From Neurospora tetrasperma FGSC 2508 (lineage: Eukaryota > Ascomycota > Sordariomycetes > Sordariales > Sordariaceae): DNA of 64,000 nt. The notes under the pieces were generated by a model that saw only the letters and a program-made list of their open reading frames with translations, was not told where the DNA came from and did no database searches. The stretch lies in contig NW_009799179.1 in the NCBI RefSeq assembly GCF_000213175.1, positions 8,450,705 through 8,514,704 on the forward strand, given 5' to 3'. Made by a program: the position numbers and the translations under genes. Shown in pieces: positions 44,985-57,324 of this stretch (positions are counted from its first letter, which is position 1; each line of letters begins with the position of its first letter).

Positions 44985-47597
44985 TGGGAATATTAGGCTG
45001 TCGCTATGTCGGCGATGAAAAGTTTGACCGTGAGGGTATGTCGTGTAAAGGAAAATTCTTGCTGTCGATTCGTGTTCAGGACGGTGCGCCGTGGAAGCGA
45101 TGCGGACAAACGAAGAGACAAACTCGCAGTATAGTCAATGATTCGTAGTGGATGACTACAGTCGAAGAGAAGGTTAGTTACGGCCTCACAACCTTTATAG
45201 ATGACGAGGGACAGAAGGCGGGGGACGGATGAGGATGTGCAGCCCAACCAGGCAAAGCCCGTAGGGCCGAAGAGCTGGTCACCCGCCGAGAGGACAGGGC
45301 CATGGTTACCAGATCACAAGACACGGTTGCTCTTCAACTACTGACCTATTCTAGTTGTAAAATTTGGCCTTTGATGGCTCCAAAGCGTGCCGTCCGTTGC
45401 AGGCTGCCACCGGTGGGACGACGCAAGAAATTGTCGGCAGAGGGTGATCTTTTCTAGATCAGATGAAAGTATGTGCGATACGGTCAATCGATGCCACAGG
45501 ATTGGGCGTGCGTAAACGGCGTGCGTAAAGTAAGATAGACAGCTGGGTGTGCAGCACTCGAGTAAATGACAGTTAAGTAAAACTCTGCCTTGGACAGAAG
45601 AAGACGGCCGGGAAAGCAAAGGTCTTGTGGTGGATGTTGAAGATCAGTTTGGCAATGTCGTGAGTCTGCCCGGTAATTCTTGAATTCCAGTTTATGGCAG
45701 AGGTTCGTGACGTGACGACTGGACGGCGGGGAAGATCGATGGATATGGTGGGGTAATTTAGGTACATATGTAACCGCCTTTTCAGGCTGAAGGAGTGGGT
45801 CTAGACCGGGAATTGAGTTCAGCTTTCAGCTCCACTTGGTTACAGAAAAAGCTGAGTCTACATAGTAACTGTACGTAACCCGCGAAGCCATCGCGGACTC
45901 CAACCGTTCCAAGCATTCAATAGCTGGCAACATGATACGCCAACTGTACAAACAACGTCTTGTATACCTTAATATGACCTTGATTGTCACAAGTTGCCGA
46001 GACTAGATCTCCTGGCTACGAAGCTCACGAGGTTGCAGCAATGACTACCGAATTGGTCAAAGGTCCTAAGCAACCAACATCTGAACGCAGTGTTGTACTC
46101 TTGAAGATGGAATGAGGGGGGTGCGTCCCCGTGATCCGACTGGCACAATATATTTTTATCCTATCACAATGTCCCGTCCTGGACGGTGACGAGGGCGCTT
46201 ATGTCGGAGATGCGCTGCGATAAGGAGGCGTATAAGTCACTAACAGCATTCGGCTGGCTATCGGCGAAAAAATCGTTAGGGCCCACTCCATACCACTAAC
46301 ACTTACAAGCAATACCATCTTCATCCGCATCTCGGTCAGGCATCCTATCTTGTGCCATCTGGGCATCCATGGACTAGACAAGCACGGCGTTGGAACAGCG
46401 TGAACCCCAGTCGCTCGGTTAACTTGCTATGACACACAGATATGCAGATGCGTGCAAGAGTAATCCGAAGGTGTGATGTATTTGACTATGAGGTGTTTGG
46501 TTGCGCTCGCTTGTCAAACAAGGTGAATGGGAGTAGCATGTGGCCATTATCGATGGATATCTCCTGCCACATCATGATACTTGGTCTATCGAGTCAAAGT
46601 AGAGTTTCATGTCCATCCCAGAACGTCAACCGAACAAAAAAAGAAAAAAAAAAATACCCCTTTACAGTAAGACTCGCAACTTTGAGATTCGGAAAGACAG
46701 GTACGACACGGGGTTATAAGTTAGACAGAAAAGCATGATGTGGCACATATGTAGGTAGCCAACACTCTTGACCCGGCTTTCCTGAATTGCGAAGTTGCGA
46801 GTATTTACGATACGCAGCCACTGGTAATGGATGACTGCATTATGGGAAAGCTGCCACCCACATAGGTAGATTTCTTGCGACTGAAGTAGCCTCGACGCCT
46901 GCTTAAACCTGACCGGTCCTGCACAAGTGCGTCTAATGCACAAGGGCTTGATTCACAGTTTGTTCTTGACTCCAAGATCAGCTACAGATGGCCCTGAAAT
47001 TTACGGCATCACTTTACGAGATAACAACAGTCTACAACACACCATCTTGCCAAATTACGTCCCTGTTTACCTACGAACCTAGCTACCGACAAGACCATTT
47101 TGAAGGCTGTTTGAAAGGTGTCAGGTCTCCAACACGGTCCACACCTCTTTATCACACGAATTCGATCAATTTTGTTCGATAGGTATGCGCGAGTAAACTA
47201 CGATACAGTCATTCAAGACTGAAATTCCACCACACAGCACGCCAAAAACATTTCCTCATACCTTAGTTCTTCTCATGTAAGTACTGACCATGTGTCAACA
47301 CAACATTCGAACTCAAAAGACAGCACCTACACTTGGCTTAAGATGCATCTGCAAGAGCCTCAGTCACACGGGCCCGGCGCCCCTTCGTTTTCCGCCCGTC
47401 CACAATTTGAATTAGGTGGGGTGAAATTCCGGGACTAGCCGGCCACCCATCGACTTCGAACCATGTACTCCATTTCCGCTCTTTACAGTTCAGGCGGGAA
47501 GTGTAGAGTAGAAGACACCTATCGGCTGTAGGCCACCCACGATTATGCTACCTATAATTGATCAGAATCTCCGAGATGATACGCGTGATTCAGCTAT
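44985..47597. other. Gene-poor region upstream of PKR1
   Basis: PKR1 promoter side, then about 2.5 kb without a recognisable gene. Open frames are below 100 codons and unrecognised. Confidence 0.45.
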
Positions 47598-48093
47598 GAG
47601 AACTCAACGTTCAGTATCCTACCGTCCCTCAAAAGCCCTACGGTGTTAGATATCGATGAGCACGCTGACTTGGATGAGATGGCGATCTTGATTGAACGGT
47701 CTAACGACGGTTTGGAGGAGCTCAGAATAAGAATTTCATCAGGCACATAGAGGTACATAAGGGACTCTTCATGGCGTGAGATTGTTCGACCCTCGAGCAG
47801 GTAGATCATACATAATGCGAGATGGCCAGGTGAGTGTACCATTAGTGAGAAACGCTTGGGAGATGTGTTGGGCGTCTCAGTCGGCAAGAGACGATATACG
47901 GAGGCGATCATCCCAGACGAAAAAGCATGACACTGACATGTCTGTATCAAGGACCCAAGTTTCAAGCTCGGCGACAGATTTTTCTGCTCAACGAACATTT
48001 GTCGCCCAGTCTTCCACCCGTCAGCCTTCTACATCGGCGTTGCCATCAGCATCTGAGAACATAAGACTAGAAAATTCTACGGCCCATCTTTAA
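47598..48093 (+). pseudogene. Decayed F-box/leucine-rich-like protein fragment
   Basis: One frame (47598-47747) reads as leucine-rich, well-structured sequence (SPTVLDIDEHADLDEMAIL then IERSNDGLEELRIRIS), then meets TAG at 47748 and TAG at 47802. A second frame, open from 47761 to TAA at 48091, continues with protein-like sequence (VRNAWEMCWASQSARDDIRR, then a Ser/Thr/Pro-rich tail ending ENIRLENSTAHL). The two halves together resemble the C-terminal part of fungal F-box/LRR-type proteins, as I recall them. Two in-frame stops and a frame change without good splice sites point to a pseudogene. No N-terminal F-box was found upstream. A minus-strand frame covering the same bases is its shadow. 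Confidence 0.4.
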
Positions 48094-48824
48094 CCTTGTC
48101 GCAATCATAGCGGACAGTGCAGCATTTGTTATGGTGATATAAACTCGTGGAGCCGCTCGAAATAACTGATAGTTTTTCGAGATATTTGTCCCACGGAACC
48201 TATGTCCCTGTCTTTCTTGACATGCTTGAAAGAGGTACATAAGTCGAGCGGTCAGTTTGACAACAACAACCTAGTGGCCAGGCTTTCGTGATTCCTAAAT
48301 AGTAGCGAAAGAGGAGTGGGAAGATGAGAACTGGAATTAGTTCCTGTAACATAGAAGTACCTTGCTTCATCATTCCTAGACCACCGAATCCATGAAACAA
48401 ACGAGCACGACACTGCCTTGTCCCTCGTCACTAAGTTGAAGGTCGATCTTCTCACTGCGACAGATTGTATCGCCCGTAGGCTTACATTATTCCTGTACCG
48501 TATGTGGAGACCTACCTATCCATCACTACTCGCTTCAGCTTTCCTTTCTTCCTTTCCTTTCCTTCTTTGTACCTACTACCTCACCCGCCAACCAGTCATA
48601 ACGCTATAATGGAACCGTACAAAGGTACCGTACTTTGTCAATTCGACAAGTCTACAATTTTTTCCAATTGAGAATAATAAAGTATCCACGCCTCCATCGT
48701 CCCTTCGAAGTTGCTTGTCTCCTTATCACATGTGATTCATAACGCACAATCCTGCGTCAATGGAAAACGTTAGGAATTGTAAGTATTGTATAAGAGCAGC
48801 GTAACAGCTCGACTTACAACAACA

Positions 48825-48923
48825 GCCCGATTAGCTCAGCTGGTTAGAGCGTCGTACTAATATCTTGTCTTTCGAGATATCAAGTTCATGCGAAGGTCAA
48901 CAGTTCAATCCTGTTATTGGGCA
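48825..48923 (+). tRNA. tRNA-Ile (anticodon AAU) with intron
   Basis: The acceptor stem GCCCGAT pairs with ATTGGGC (one G-U) and the discriminator base is A at 48923. The D arm contains the A box TAGCTCAGCTGG (48832-48843). The anticodon stem TCGTA/TGCGA frames the loop CUAAUAA with anticodon AAT at 48859-48861. A 25-nt intron (48863-48887) sits one base 3' of the anticodon, the standard eukaryotic position. The T arm AACAG-TTCAATC-CTGTT pairs fully and contains the B box. The mature length without CCA is 74 nt. The gene looks intact. Confidence 0.92.
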
Positions 48924-48928
48924 TTTCC

Positions 48929-48944
48929 TTTTTCCATTTTTTTT
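48929..48944 (+). terminator. RNA polymerase III T-run terminator
   Basis: T5 at 48929-48933 and T8 at 48937-48944, starting 6 bases after the tRNA discriminator base. This is the expected Pol III stop signal. Confidence 0.85.
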
Positions 48945-51900
48945 CTTCTTTTGTGGGGTAACTGATGTGGATGACGTAGACAGGGATGGTCAAGAATGTG
49001 TGAGAGAGAGACGACTACTATCTATGTACCATTGCAGTGTCCATTTCGGGAAGAGACGAAGTGATATTATCTAAGTAGTAGATAGAAGTATCTTGGTATA
49101 TGTTCAGTGAAAATTCCAGTGGCATAGTTTTCTCTACCTTCGTTCTGTTTGAAGAGAGAAGGAAGTTGGAGTCCCATTCCATCTTGAGTTTTCATGGCGT
49201 ACCGGAAAGAACTCAGATAGGTAGAGGTATTTGGGCATAATAGGCAACCCTGATATGGAATGCTCCCCTCTTCATCATTTTTCTTGGCCTTTGATAAAGA
49301 GTAAGGGAAGGGGAAGGAGGATGGGAAATTTTGGGCCTGCACCTCCAGTCCGCTTTCCAAACTTGACTGACAGACAGGGAGATAAAGAAACCCTCACTAA
49401 TTTTACTGACTGATCTCTTAGTAAATGCAAGAACGGGCCTTCGTGGGCAGCACACAATTCCGTGTGGAAAGACAAGCTCATCAGCATGCCTTAGCATACC
49501 TGGGCTTGAAATCGGGGTGGTTAGATTTGAGCACTTCGTTTCTTTCCCGTTGCTGCCAGAAGACCGAGATACGCAATAAAGAGGGTTGCAAATCTTTGTT
49601 GGCTGGCGGGGTATATACTGACGGCAGCCATCCCTCGAGTCCTTGAACCTTGTTTCCTTGCGTGTGGTAGCGTGCCTAATCGGGAGTACATCTGTCCTCT
49701 GACCTTCGAGAAAACAGGTCAGAAGCATCCATACCGTTAGCTTCACCAGGAAGAACGGGACAGGAAGCCTCCCTACTCGCTCAGTACCTCCGTTCATCCC
49801 GTTGCTGAATCCTAGCGCAACACGATGCGCTTCTTAGTTTTGATCGATAGTCCCATGCATCGTGTGTTCATCATATGCACGCAAGTCATGGGCTTGATGT
49901 CTTTCCGGATCAGTTGCCCCGCCGGCTTACCGGCTTCTTTGATTGCTGCAAGTGTTTGGGACGGGATCTCATCGGGAGGAACTGTAATTCGACACAAGCG
50001 GAAGACAAGTGTCATAGCGACGAGAGCTTGGGGGAACGAAAGAAGCAAGGAAGGAGAGATGGGAGAGAGGGCCCGGGGAGATCCTTCATGGCAAATGGAT
50101 GGGGTTCATGTCGGTCTTTGTGTTTGTGATGCGTATGTAAGCGATATGGGTGTCGTGCGGTAGTTGAGTCGATGGATGCCTTTTGTGCTATAGAGGATCT
50201 ATGTTTCCTTGATTATTTTCAGCCGCAGGATAGCTTCAGGGCGTACGGCAGCCATTGTGCTAGGATTTGACACGATAAGGGTCTATCCGGTAGCTTGATG
50301 GGGTTCATTATCCAAATGTCGACTGGTAGAGACAGTAAGGAAGCTATTCACGGATATCTCAAAGCGTGTAGGTTGAGCATCGATCGATGGCTAGTTTGCT
50401 TTCAGCTAGGTTCCACTCAAGCTTCAAGTCAACTACGCTTCACCCATTTGAGTCCTTCCATTTATGACTTTAGTTGTCTGGACTCTGAAAGAATACTTGC
50501 AAGAGCGACGTCGACTAACAGTCAAAAGGTTAGTAGTGTCCCGAGGTTGAGAGATGTCCTAGACTACAATATCTAGGGCTCGGATCCGAGTCAATGTAAG
50601 CTTACCTCTATCTCCATGAGACCTGGTTCACTTGAGGCGCCCAATAGTTCAGCTGCCATGCGTCCGTGATACTGTAGTATTTCGTACCTATGCTTGTCGC
50701 TGCAACTACTTGTCTTGGTCGATATGCCCGAGAGTTTGTAGTAAGATAGCTCAACTGGAAGTGCCCTGGTGAAAGTCACCGCGAAAGTGTTGTTTCGGAA
50801 CGGACAAGGATGTCAAAGCAGAGCAAGTAGTAAGCAGGCGCCGGATCTCAGAACGATTACTCCGTGATTACAAACTGCAGGGAAAGAATGTCAGCAGCGT
50901 AGCTGTTGGTGATTCGCTAAAGTACTAGTTTCTGTGATTTAGGCAATGGATGGCGATGCTGGATTCTGCATAGTCCGACGTTGCAATGCAATGGAATCCG
51001 ATCCCCCCAGTGAGGACACTGACCTCGGTGAGATGGTTCGGGAGAAATCGCTGGACGATTATGCTAGCATGGATCGCAAATTGTGTCACCCACTGCAACA
51101 GGAATCTTGAAGTCCTGGCCCATCAGGGACCAGTGTCTTGGAACCGTACAGTGATGATCTTGTGTCCCGACTCAGTTCAGATCCGATCCTTTGACTCGCG
51201 GTCCTTTTGTCAATAAGGGTCCTGAAACACAATGCGGCCTTGCTATGGGAGTGTAGGGTCGATATCGGTATGTGCGAGCCTTTTGTCCCGCAGGAACCGT
51301 CCTCCCGCTGTATAAGCGTGGGTGATGCTTGGCCACCGAAAAACCTATGTCTCAATACTCAGTTCACGGACATCACCTAGCCACTAAAAGCGGGCAGTGG
51401 ACGCCCGATATGTTCTACCCGCGGTTTGAGAGAGAAGTTATCAAAACGGAATGCCGCAGACTCTCGATAAGGCTGTCGTGTCAGGGAGCGCTTGCAACAC
51501 TGTGATATTTCATGCATAGCAGCGTAGGTCTCCAGTGTCGATGCAGGCGTTCGACCAGATAATGCAATCCGCCGTTGCAACATCTTATTTTTCCACAAGC
51601 AATGGTTGTCGCAGCTGTGCCTGTTCAGTTGGATTTGATCGCACATAGACCGTCAGGATGTATGTCAGATTCCTGCGGCACCGTTCCCATTCCATGCTCA
51701 ATCTGGCTATCAGATGGTGAAAAAAGGAAGGGGGTGGAAGAGCAAAAGTAAAGCGTGGGGAAGGGTGTACAAATAAAAACGCCAGAAATGCAATACTACC
51801 CAGAAGTAGACTAGTACAAAGCTCATTCGTTAGCGGCGAGCGGCAATGGATCATTTATGTTTAACATCTTCCGCTGTTCAACGACCGACGACCCGTCGAC

Positions 51901-52143
51901 CATGGCCGCTACTGAGGGGATGTTCTGACGTGGTTGAGGACCCTGAAAAGACCCTAGTATGGAGATGCTGAGGCTTCATGTTCTCCACGTGCGACTCTCC
52001 CCATTTCGCCATATCCCGAATATCTGTTTGTCAGTCAGACCTCCCAAATCTCCAGTTCCATTTCGATTGTAAATTTTCAAGTTCGGACAATTTCGTCAAG
52101 TGATCACGACACACACGCTTCTTTGATTCCTGCGACCGAATGC

Positions 52144-52480
52144 TCACACGTTGATCGGAGTAGAGGGCAAGTCCCGAGGCTCGGCAACAACAACAGTATC
52201 GGAGGAGACCCCGAATAAACCACCGGACGAGTTGTGATCTTCCGTAAGCGAATAACTGATATGACCCTGGATTCTACCGCTTCCCCGCTTCCTCTTGCTG
52301 TCTAGGGAATGACGGCATTCGCGGTCGGCTTTCCGAGTCCGTATCGGGAGGGGACGACGTGGGTCGGCGGCGCGGGATGAAGGGAGCACGTTTTCGGATG
52401 CTGTCATATCCTCTATCGCTCCGGACCAACTGCTGCAACCTTGGTACAGAAAACATCTCCATCTGTATGTGTGCCGTCAA
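52144..52480 (-). other. Possible small coding relic, two overlapping open frames
   Basis: Minus strand. One frame has an ATG at 52405-52407 and runs 87 codons to TGA at 52144. Another is open from upstream through MEMFSVPRLQQLVRSDRGYD to a stop at 52274. Both look protein-like (polar, Arg/Ser/Pro-rich). An acceptor-like CACATACAG directly precedes ATGGAGATG on the minus strand at about 52462. Function unknown; could be a decayed or a genuine small gene, or chance. Confidence 0.2.
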
Positions 52481-54210
52481 CCCACTCCCGTAAAGACAAT
52501 TGATTGGAAATCAGGTCGAACCGGAGACGAACCGTTCTTCAAGCCAGCCAAACAGTGAGGGCTTAGTCATACCGAGCTCACAAAACGTGATTCGGTGCCC
52601 TTTATGTTGGTTATCGGAGATATCGTTTCGTGATCCAGTCAGACGAAAGGACCATCCTCAAATGTCTGCACCCGCGGAAAAAGCCGTTACCCTGTGGAGT
52701 TTGACCAGAGACAAGGCATGTGCCGTTGTCGTTGGCTGACGAGCGGCAGGACGGCCAACGTACAATGTATCGGGGCATGACGGCAGCCGCCATTGCGACA
52801 TCTGTACATAGATCCCATGGAGGGTCATCATACTGCGGTACTCTGATCCTTTCTCTGTACTCTGATCTTTCCTCTCTCACGGATCAGCCTTCTGCTGCAT
52901 GGAGCTCCTTTGGCTTGTCAGATTGGGCTACATACCTGCTCGCGCACCCACCTACCGTAGCCTTAGGTACGTGGAAAGTCCAACCTCTGCTAGCTATCGG
53001 AGAGCCTGGCCAGTCTCAATGGCAAGCGTGGGGGGTTATGGCGAAGAAGACAGGGCACTGCAGCCGCCGTTAGTTAGTTGGCGTCACCGGGTCGCCATCG
53101 GTCTGTGTTTCCTTTTTGTTTTTAAAACAATTTTTTTTTTCCCCGCGTCATGAATGGCGGTATCAATGAGGCTTTTGGAGGGAGCATCGGCAACAACGAC
53201 GACATGTCCATATTGAAGTTGACGGATGAATAACCTCTAAAAGTCTACGGTAGATGTTGGTAGGAACTTCCTCTCGGGCTGTCATTGTGGGGTAGTCAAC
53301 TGGCGAAATGCGGGGTTACTTATGCCCCAGTGCGATTCTCGTCAACGGGCCTGAGCCTATTTACTGTGTGGAGTAGGCCATAGTGGACCCCACGGGGTCC
53401 GGTTCGGGGGGACTGCCCGAGCGAGGTGGCACTAGCGTCCCTCCGAACGTCTACCTCTACGTTGGTATCTCTCGGTGCGAGAATCCTTCCGTCATCTTTT
53501 CTGCATATGACTGACAATATGCCAAAGATTGAGGTGTCACTTACAGGGCCTGTTATGATCGGGTAATAAGCTGTCCAACACTCAGAATGAAAGGTTGCGC
53601 TGCCGCCGGATCTTCATCCTGCGGACCGTTGCAGCGGGAGAGGGAAAATCGAATGGCATTTTTAGCGGTTCCAGGAACCGTCCCCAGGGTTAGGGGTCAT
53701 GCGTCTCCAGGCCTGCCCCCTAAGCCCTGAAATGTTGGGGCCTGGGGAGTTCTATTCCCAGTGCGGCTGTGTCTCCGTCTCTGTCTCTCCACTTCTTTTG
53801 ACAACTTCATCACTCCACGCTGAACAAACATCATCAACGAACGAACGATCAGCTAACGGCCCTAGATTTCATGTCTTCAGGCTGAGCACTGAGTTTTCTC
53901 TTCATTTACACAGTAACTTCCACTTTCTAGTCAACAGAAATTTCTCCATGGCTCATTCGCGACCGCGAACTGCTCGGACTCAATACCCTTCAGCCAAGGC
54001 GGACCGGACGAACCTCAAAGCAATCCCGCATAGTGCCTGAAATCTGAAACCGCCTTCACCTTGCTTTTTCTCTCAGCAATCAATAATACCAAGCAGTATT
54101 CCTACTTTCGGTATCGCAATGACAATTCCTGATAAACAGCATCTTGGAACCCATAATCCGAGCCTCCGTCGGGATCCCGGGGACAACACATTGCTGTGCC
54201 GCACCATCTC

Positions 54211-54230
54211 TTTTTTTTTTTTTTTTTTTT
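54211..54230. repeat. T20 homopolymer
   Basis: Uninterrupted T run on the + strand in non-coding sequence. Confidence 0.9.
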
Positions 54231-54349
54231 CTCGAGATCTTCTTCAACTTCAGCAACCAAAGTTACATAGGTCATCCCTTGAAGTACATCGTCCGTCATT
54301 TACCACACAATACGCAACGTCAAATACATAGTGCTCACTCTAACCTCCC

Positions 54350-54397
54350 AGCCCAAGCCCAAGCCCAAGCCCAAGCCCAAGCCCAAGCCTAAGCCCA
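54350..54397. repeat. AAGCCC hexanucleotide array
   Basis: About eight tandem units, one with C to T change (AAGCCT). The minus strand reads GGGCTT, superficially telomere-like but not the fungal TTAGGG unit. Confidence 0.9.
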
Positions 54398-55970
54398 ACC
54401 GGACCGGGCAAGGCAAAGGCGATGCTGACCACTTAAACCAAGACCCCCAGCCAGACGATGGGCCAGACCTGCGGTAATCACAAATCAAGAAGAAAGGAAA
54501 AAAAAAAAAAAAACTTATGCTGGTCTCCCGCCCGCCTGCCGTGTCCCGCTGCCTGTGATGTGCGTGTGCACCTGCTGCCGCCGGCCGCTATGTGAGCCGC
54601 TATGTAAGCGGGCCGAAGGTCTTGCCTTGATGCTTGGTGGGGTGGCTTGCTTTCGAGGTCTAGTATCTTAGTAGTCTATTTAGCCTGCGTACTAGCTCTA
54701 GCGGCTGATGACGCGTGCTGAAGCCCCGAGGTGTACGTGTATGCTGAGTGTGTGGTATGTGGTGCCTGTCTGGCTGGTGTGTATCGATGTGTGTGTACTA
54801 TGTGTGAGTGTAGGTACCCAAAGAGGTGAGACAGGGGTCTGAGCTCGCCTATAGCCTATAGAAATGGCCGTTCCGAACTCGGAAGGTGCGGCTTTCTGGT
54901 TTCTTTTTGGCTTTGCGGCTTAGGACATGTGTTGCCGTTAACTTGGTTGTTTCTCTGACTTCCATTCTACTTTACTCATTTGTCGTACCGTTTCCGCCAT
55001 AGCCAAGCCTCATATTACTGCATGGTAGATACATAAATGAGGTACCCGTCGGCGTTCTTGCCAGCCTATTTCGGCGAGCCTGGCCTGGCCTTGAAAGATA
55101 ATCCGAGGGTTCAGGTCGGCGAGGTCGGGTAGGTACATGTGATACTTCTACAGACTCTTTGTGTAGAGTACTGAAAAAGGGAAAAGGCCCGCTGGTATGC
55201 AATTGATTTGGAATACCTTGTGTACTTACATACGTCCAAGGTTAGTCGTATGTATGTACCTCCATACCATACCATGGGACATACTCCCTCGTCTTTCCTC
55301 CGCCCTCATCTGCTCACCAGCACTCGCCTCGCTAGTGATGTCCGTTTTAAGGAGCTGTCCCTGGTCAATCTGGATAGCAAAAGGATAGAACGCCAAGTAT
55401 ATCCACCCGCCAGGGTAGTGGGCATGCTACTCGAACCCAATCACTGTAAAAAGGGGACGCCACAGCAGGCTGCTGCAGGGCCAAGCTTTCGATAAGCACA
55501 CGGAGAAGGGAGTGATTGCTTAAGCATGATTAAAATCCCCGATGCGGGAAGACGGACGTCTGTGATAAGACGGATGAAGAAAACCAGTGTGGGGGAACAT
55601 CTGTATGGGCTCCATGCCTATGAGAAAGCCATCAGATCCAAATTGGAATCAAATCTGAAATGCTTTGAATCAACCGCTGTTTGTGCTTTTTCATTTGTAC
55701 GACCTGTAGATCTTGTCGTTAAGTGGTTGTTTCTAGTTCGACATGTTCCATCCAGCAGAGGTCTCAAAATAGCTATCAGTACCTTGTTCCTCCCAGCCCG
55801 TTTCGTTATGTTCGCTGCCAAGATTCCGGTTCAAACCCCAAAATGTATATGTATGCAAATTTCGTATATGAAACGAATACCCGCATTGGGCGGTCCCACG
55901 TCTCTGTCTCCTGGATCTTGTTTTGTTTTTGTCTCCCTCCTTTTTTCCCCTTCTTTCTTTTCTTAGATAT

Positions 55971-57324
55971 CTAGCTTCCGATCCGCTTCTGTTTGCATTT
56001 GTCGTGCAATAGGTGCCCGTTTCTCGCAGTAGTCCTTGTGAACTCGGCGTGGCAGTTCGGACATGTTGCCTTTGTCGCCTGTCCAGACTTCTCCCTTTGA
56101 TGACGTAGGAGGTTGCTAAAGGTTGAGAATTGACGGCCATTGCATCCGTGTTCCCAGCATTGCGGCTTCGGCCTGGGCTGCACGACTCTAACCTGCCCGG
56201 CGGTATCCTGAGGGCTACCTCCCATTGCTGGAGGTGAAACAGGGTACATGATATTTGAGTCAGACATTTGGCGACTGTATGTAGTTTTGTTAGCATGATA
56301 GTTCTTTAACACCAGGACGCTATGGAGAAGAACTTACCCGTAGTAAGAGGGCAAGCTTGGAGTGGCCGGTGCAGGATAGCCATAATCGTTGATGTATGTG
56401 GGTGTGGGATATGAGTTATGGTACATGTTGGACTGAGTGTTGTGATGGTCTGAAAGAGGTGGCGAGAATTGCGCATGGTAACGGGTGGTGTGAGTTTCAG
56501 CCAGTAGCGAGACAGGGCCAGCGCTTGTGTAGATAGGCATGCCAGGAGCGCCTGACGACATGACTGCCAACGAAGGAGGTGGTGAATAGACGCCAGATGA
56601 GGAGCTGCTTCCCGCCCTGCGACCCCTGATGTGCATTTTCGAGTCACGCCGGGCTTGGTCTCGTTGCCTCTTGAGTTCGCGCTGCTCCGCACTTAGTGAT
56701 GTCCTGGGTGGGCTCGCCGTTCCGGATCTTGATCCTGCGAAGCTACTATCTGACCCGTATGAGCCGAATTCGGGGCTCATGAGACCGGATCCGGAGTCCA
56801 AGACTATTTGATTGTGAGCTGATCTGTTCGATCAAGATCGCTTATGGCTACTGACCTGGCCATGTAAAGGATGATCGCGAACCCATAGCGAAATTGTTGT
56901 CGTACTGTAAGGCGAGTGCACTAGGTGGGCTTCAAGTTAGTGTTGGATATGACCGCTGATAATTTGAGTTGTCTGAACTATACCTCATGATTCTTGACTT
57001 ATCAGTTTCCGTCAATGGAGGAGCGGAGACCAGATAGGATTCAGTTGCGAGACTGGATCGAGGTAACTCTTCACCGTGGGTCCGGAAGAGATCGAAGTCG
57101 AGGCAGTTTGCGTAAAGTAGGTTTTGTGGTCGGGCCGGAAAGAGTAACTGGTTTTGAGGGTTGCTATACGGAGCTGTTTCAAACAGCTGTTGACTTTCCA
57201 AAGACTCGACAGATTGCAAAGTTTGAATCAGCGTATCGGTTGAAGATGGGTTGTTGTTTTGATTCGAACTGCTTTTGTCTGAGTAAGCTTCGTCGAAACT
57301 CGAAGGTGAATATTGAGAGCCCAT
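55971..57324 (-). CDS. C2H2-like zinc-finger protein, probable transcription factor
   Basis: Four exons: 57324-56984, 56920-56856, 56803-56338, 56274-55971; 391 residues. Introns are 63, 52 and 63 bp; the acceptor CCCACCTAG and donors GTCAGT/GTAAGT keep the frame. Residues 1-110 are Ser/Asn/Gln-rich. A basic element follows in the third exon ([21 protein letters not shown], residues about 160-180), then a Ser/Pro/Tyr-rich region. The zinc-finger block is at residues 330-384: C330-x4-C335...H349 lacks a clear second His, and C362-x2-C365...H378, H381 (C384 as alternative). It is flanked by [11 protein letters not shown] and [16 protein letters not shown], a pattern I associate with uncharacterised fungal zinc-finger proteins. 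Start uncertain: a spliced 5' region probably lies upstream. Nuclear DNA binding is inferred. Confidence 0.8.

Larger units (their letters stand above)
48945..55970. other. Gene-poor region
   Basis: About 7 kb with no confident gene. Contains a 20-T run (54211-54230), an AAGCCC hexamer array (54350-54397), an A run near 54500 and a possible small coding relic at 52144-52480 (listed separately). Other open frames are unrecognised. Confidence 0.45.

Noticed and set aside
47594-47998. 134-codon minus-strand frame over the F-box-like relic
   Set aside because: Non-ATG start and Ser-rich composition typical of the antisense of the plus-strand relic.
49213-49797. ATG-initiated 194-codon minus-strand frame
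   Set aside because: No domain or compositional order; one or so frames of this length is expected by chance in 64 kb.
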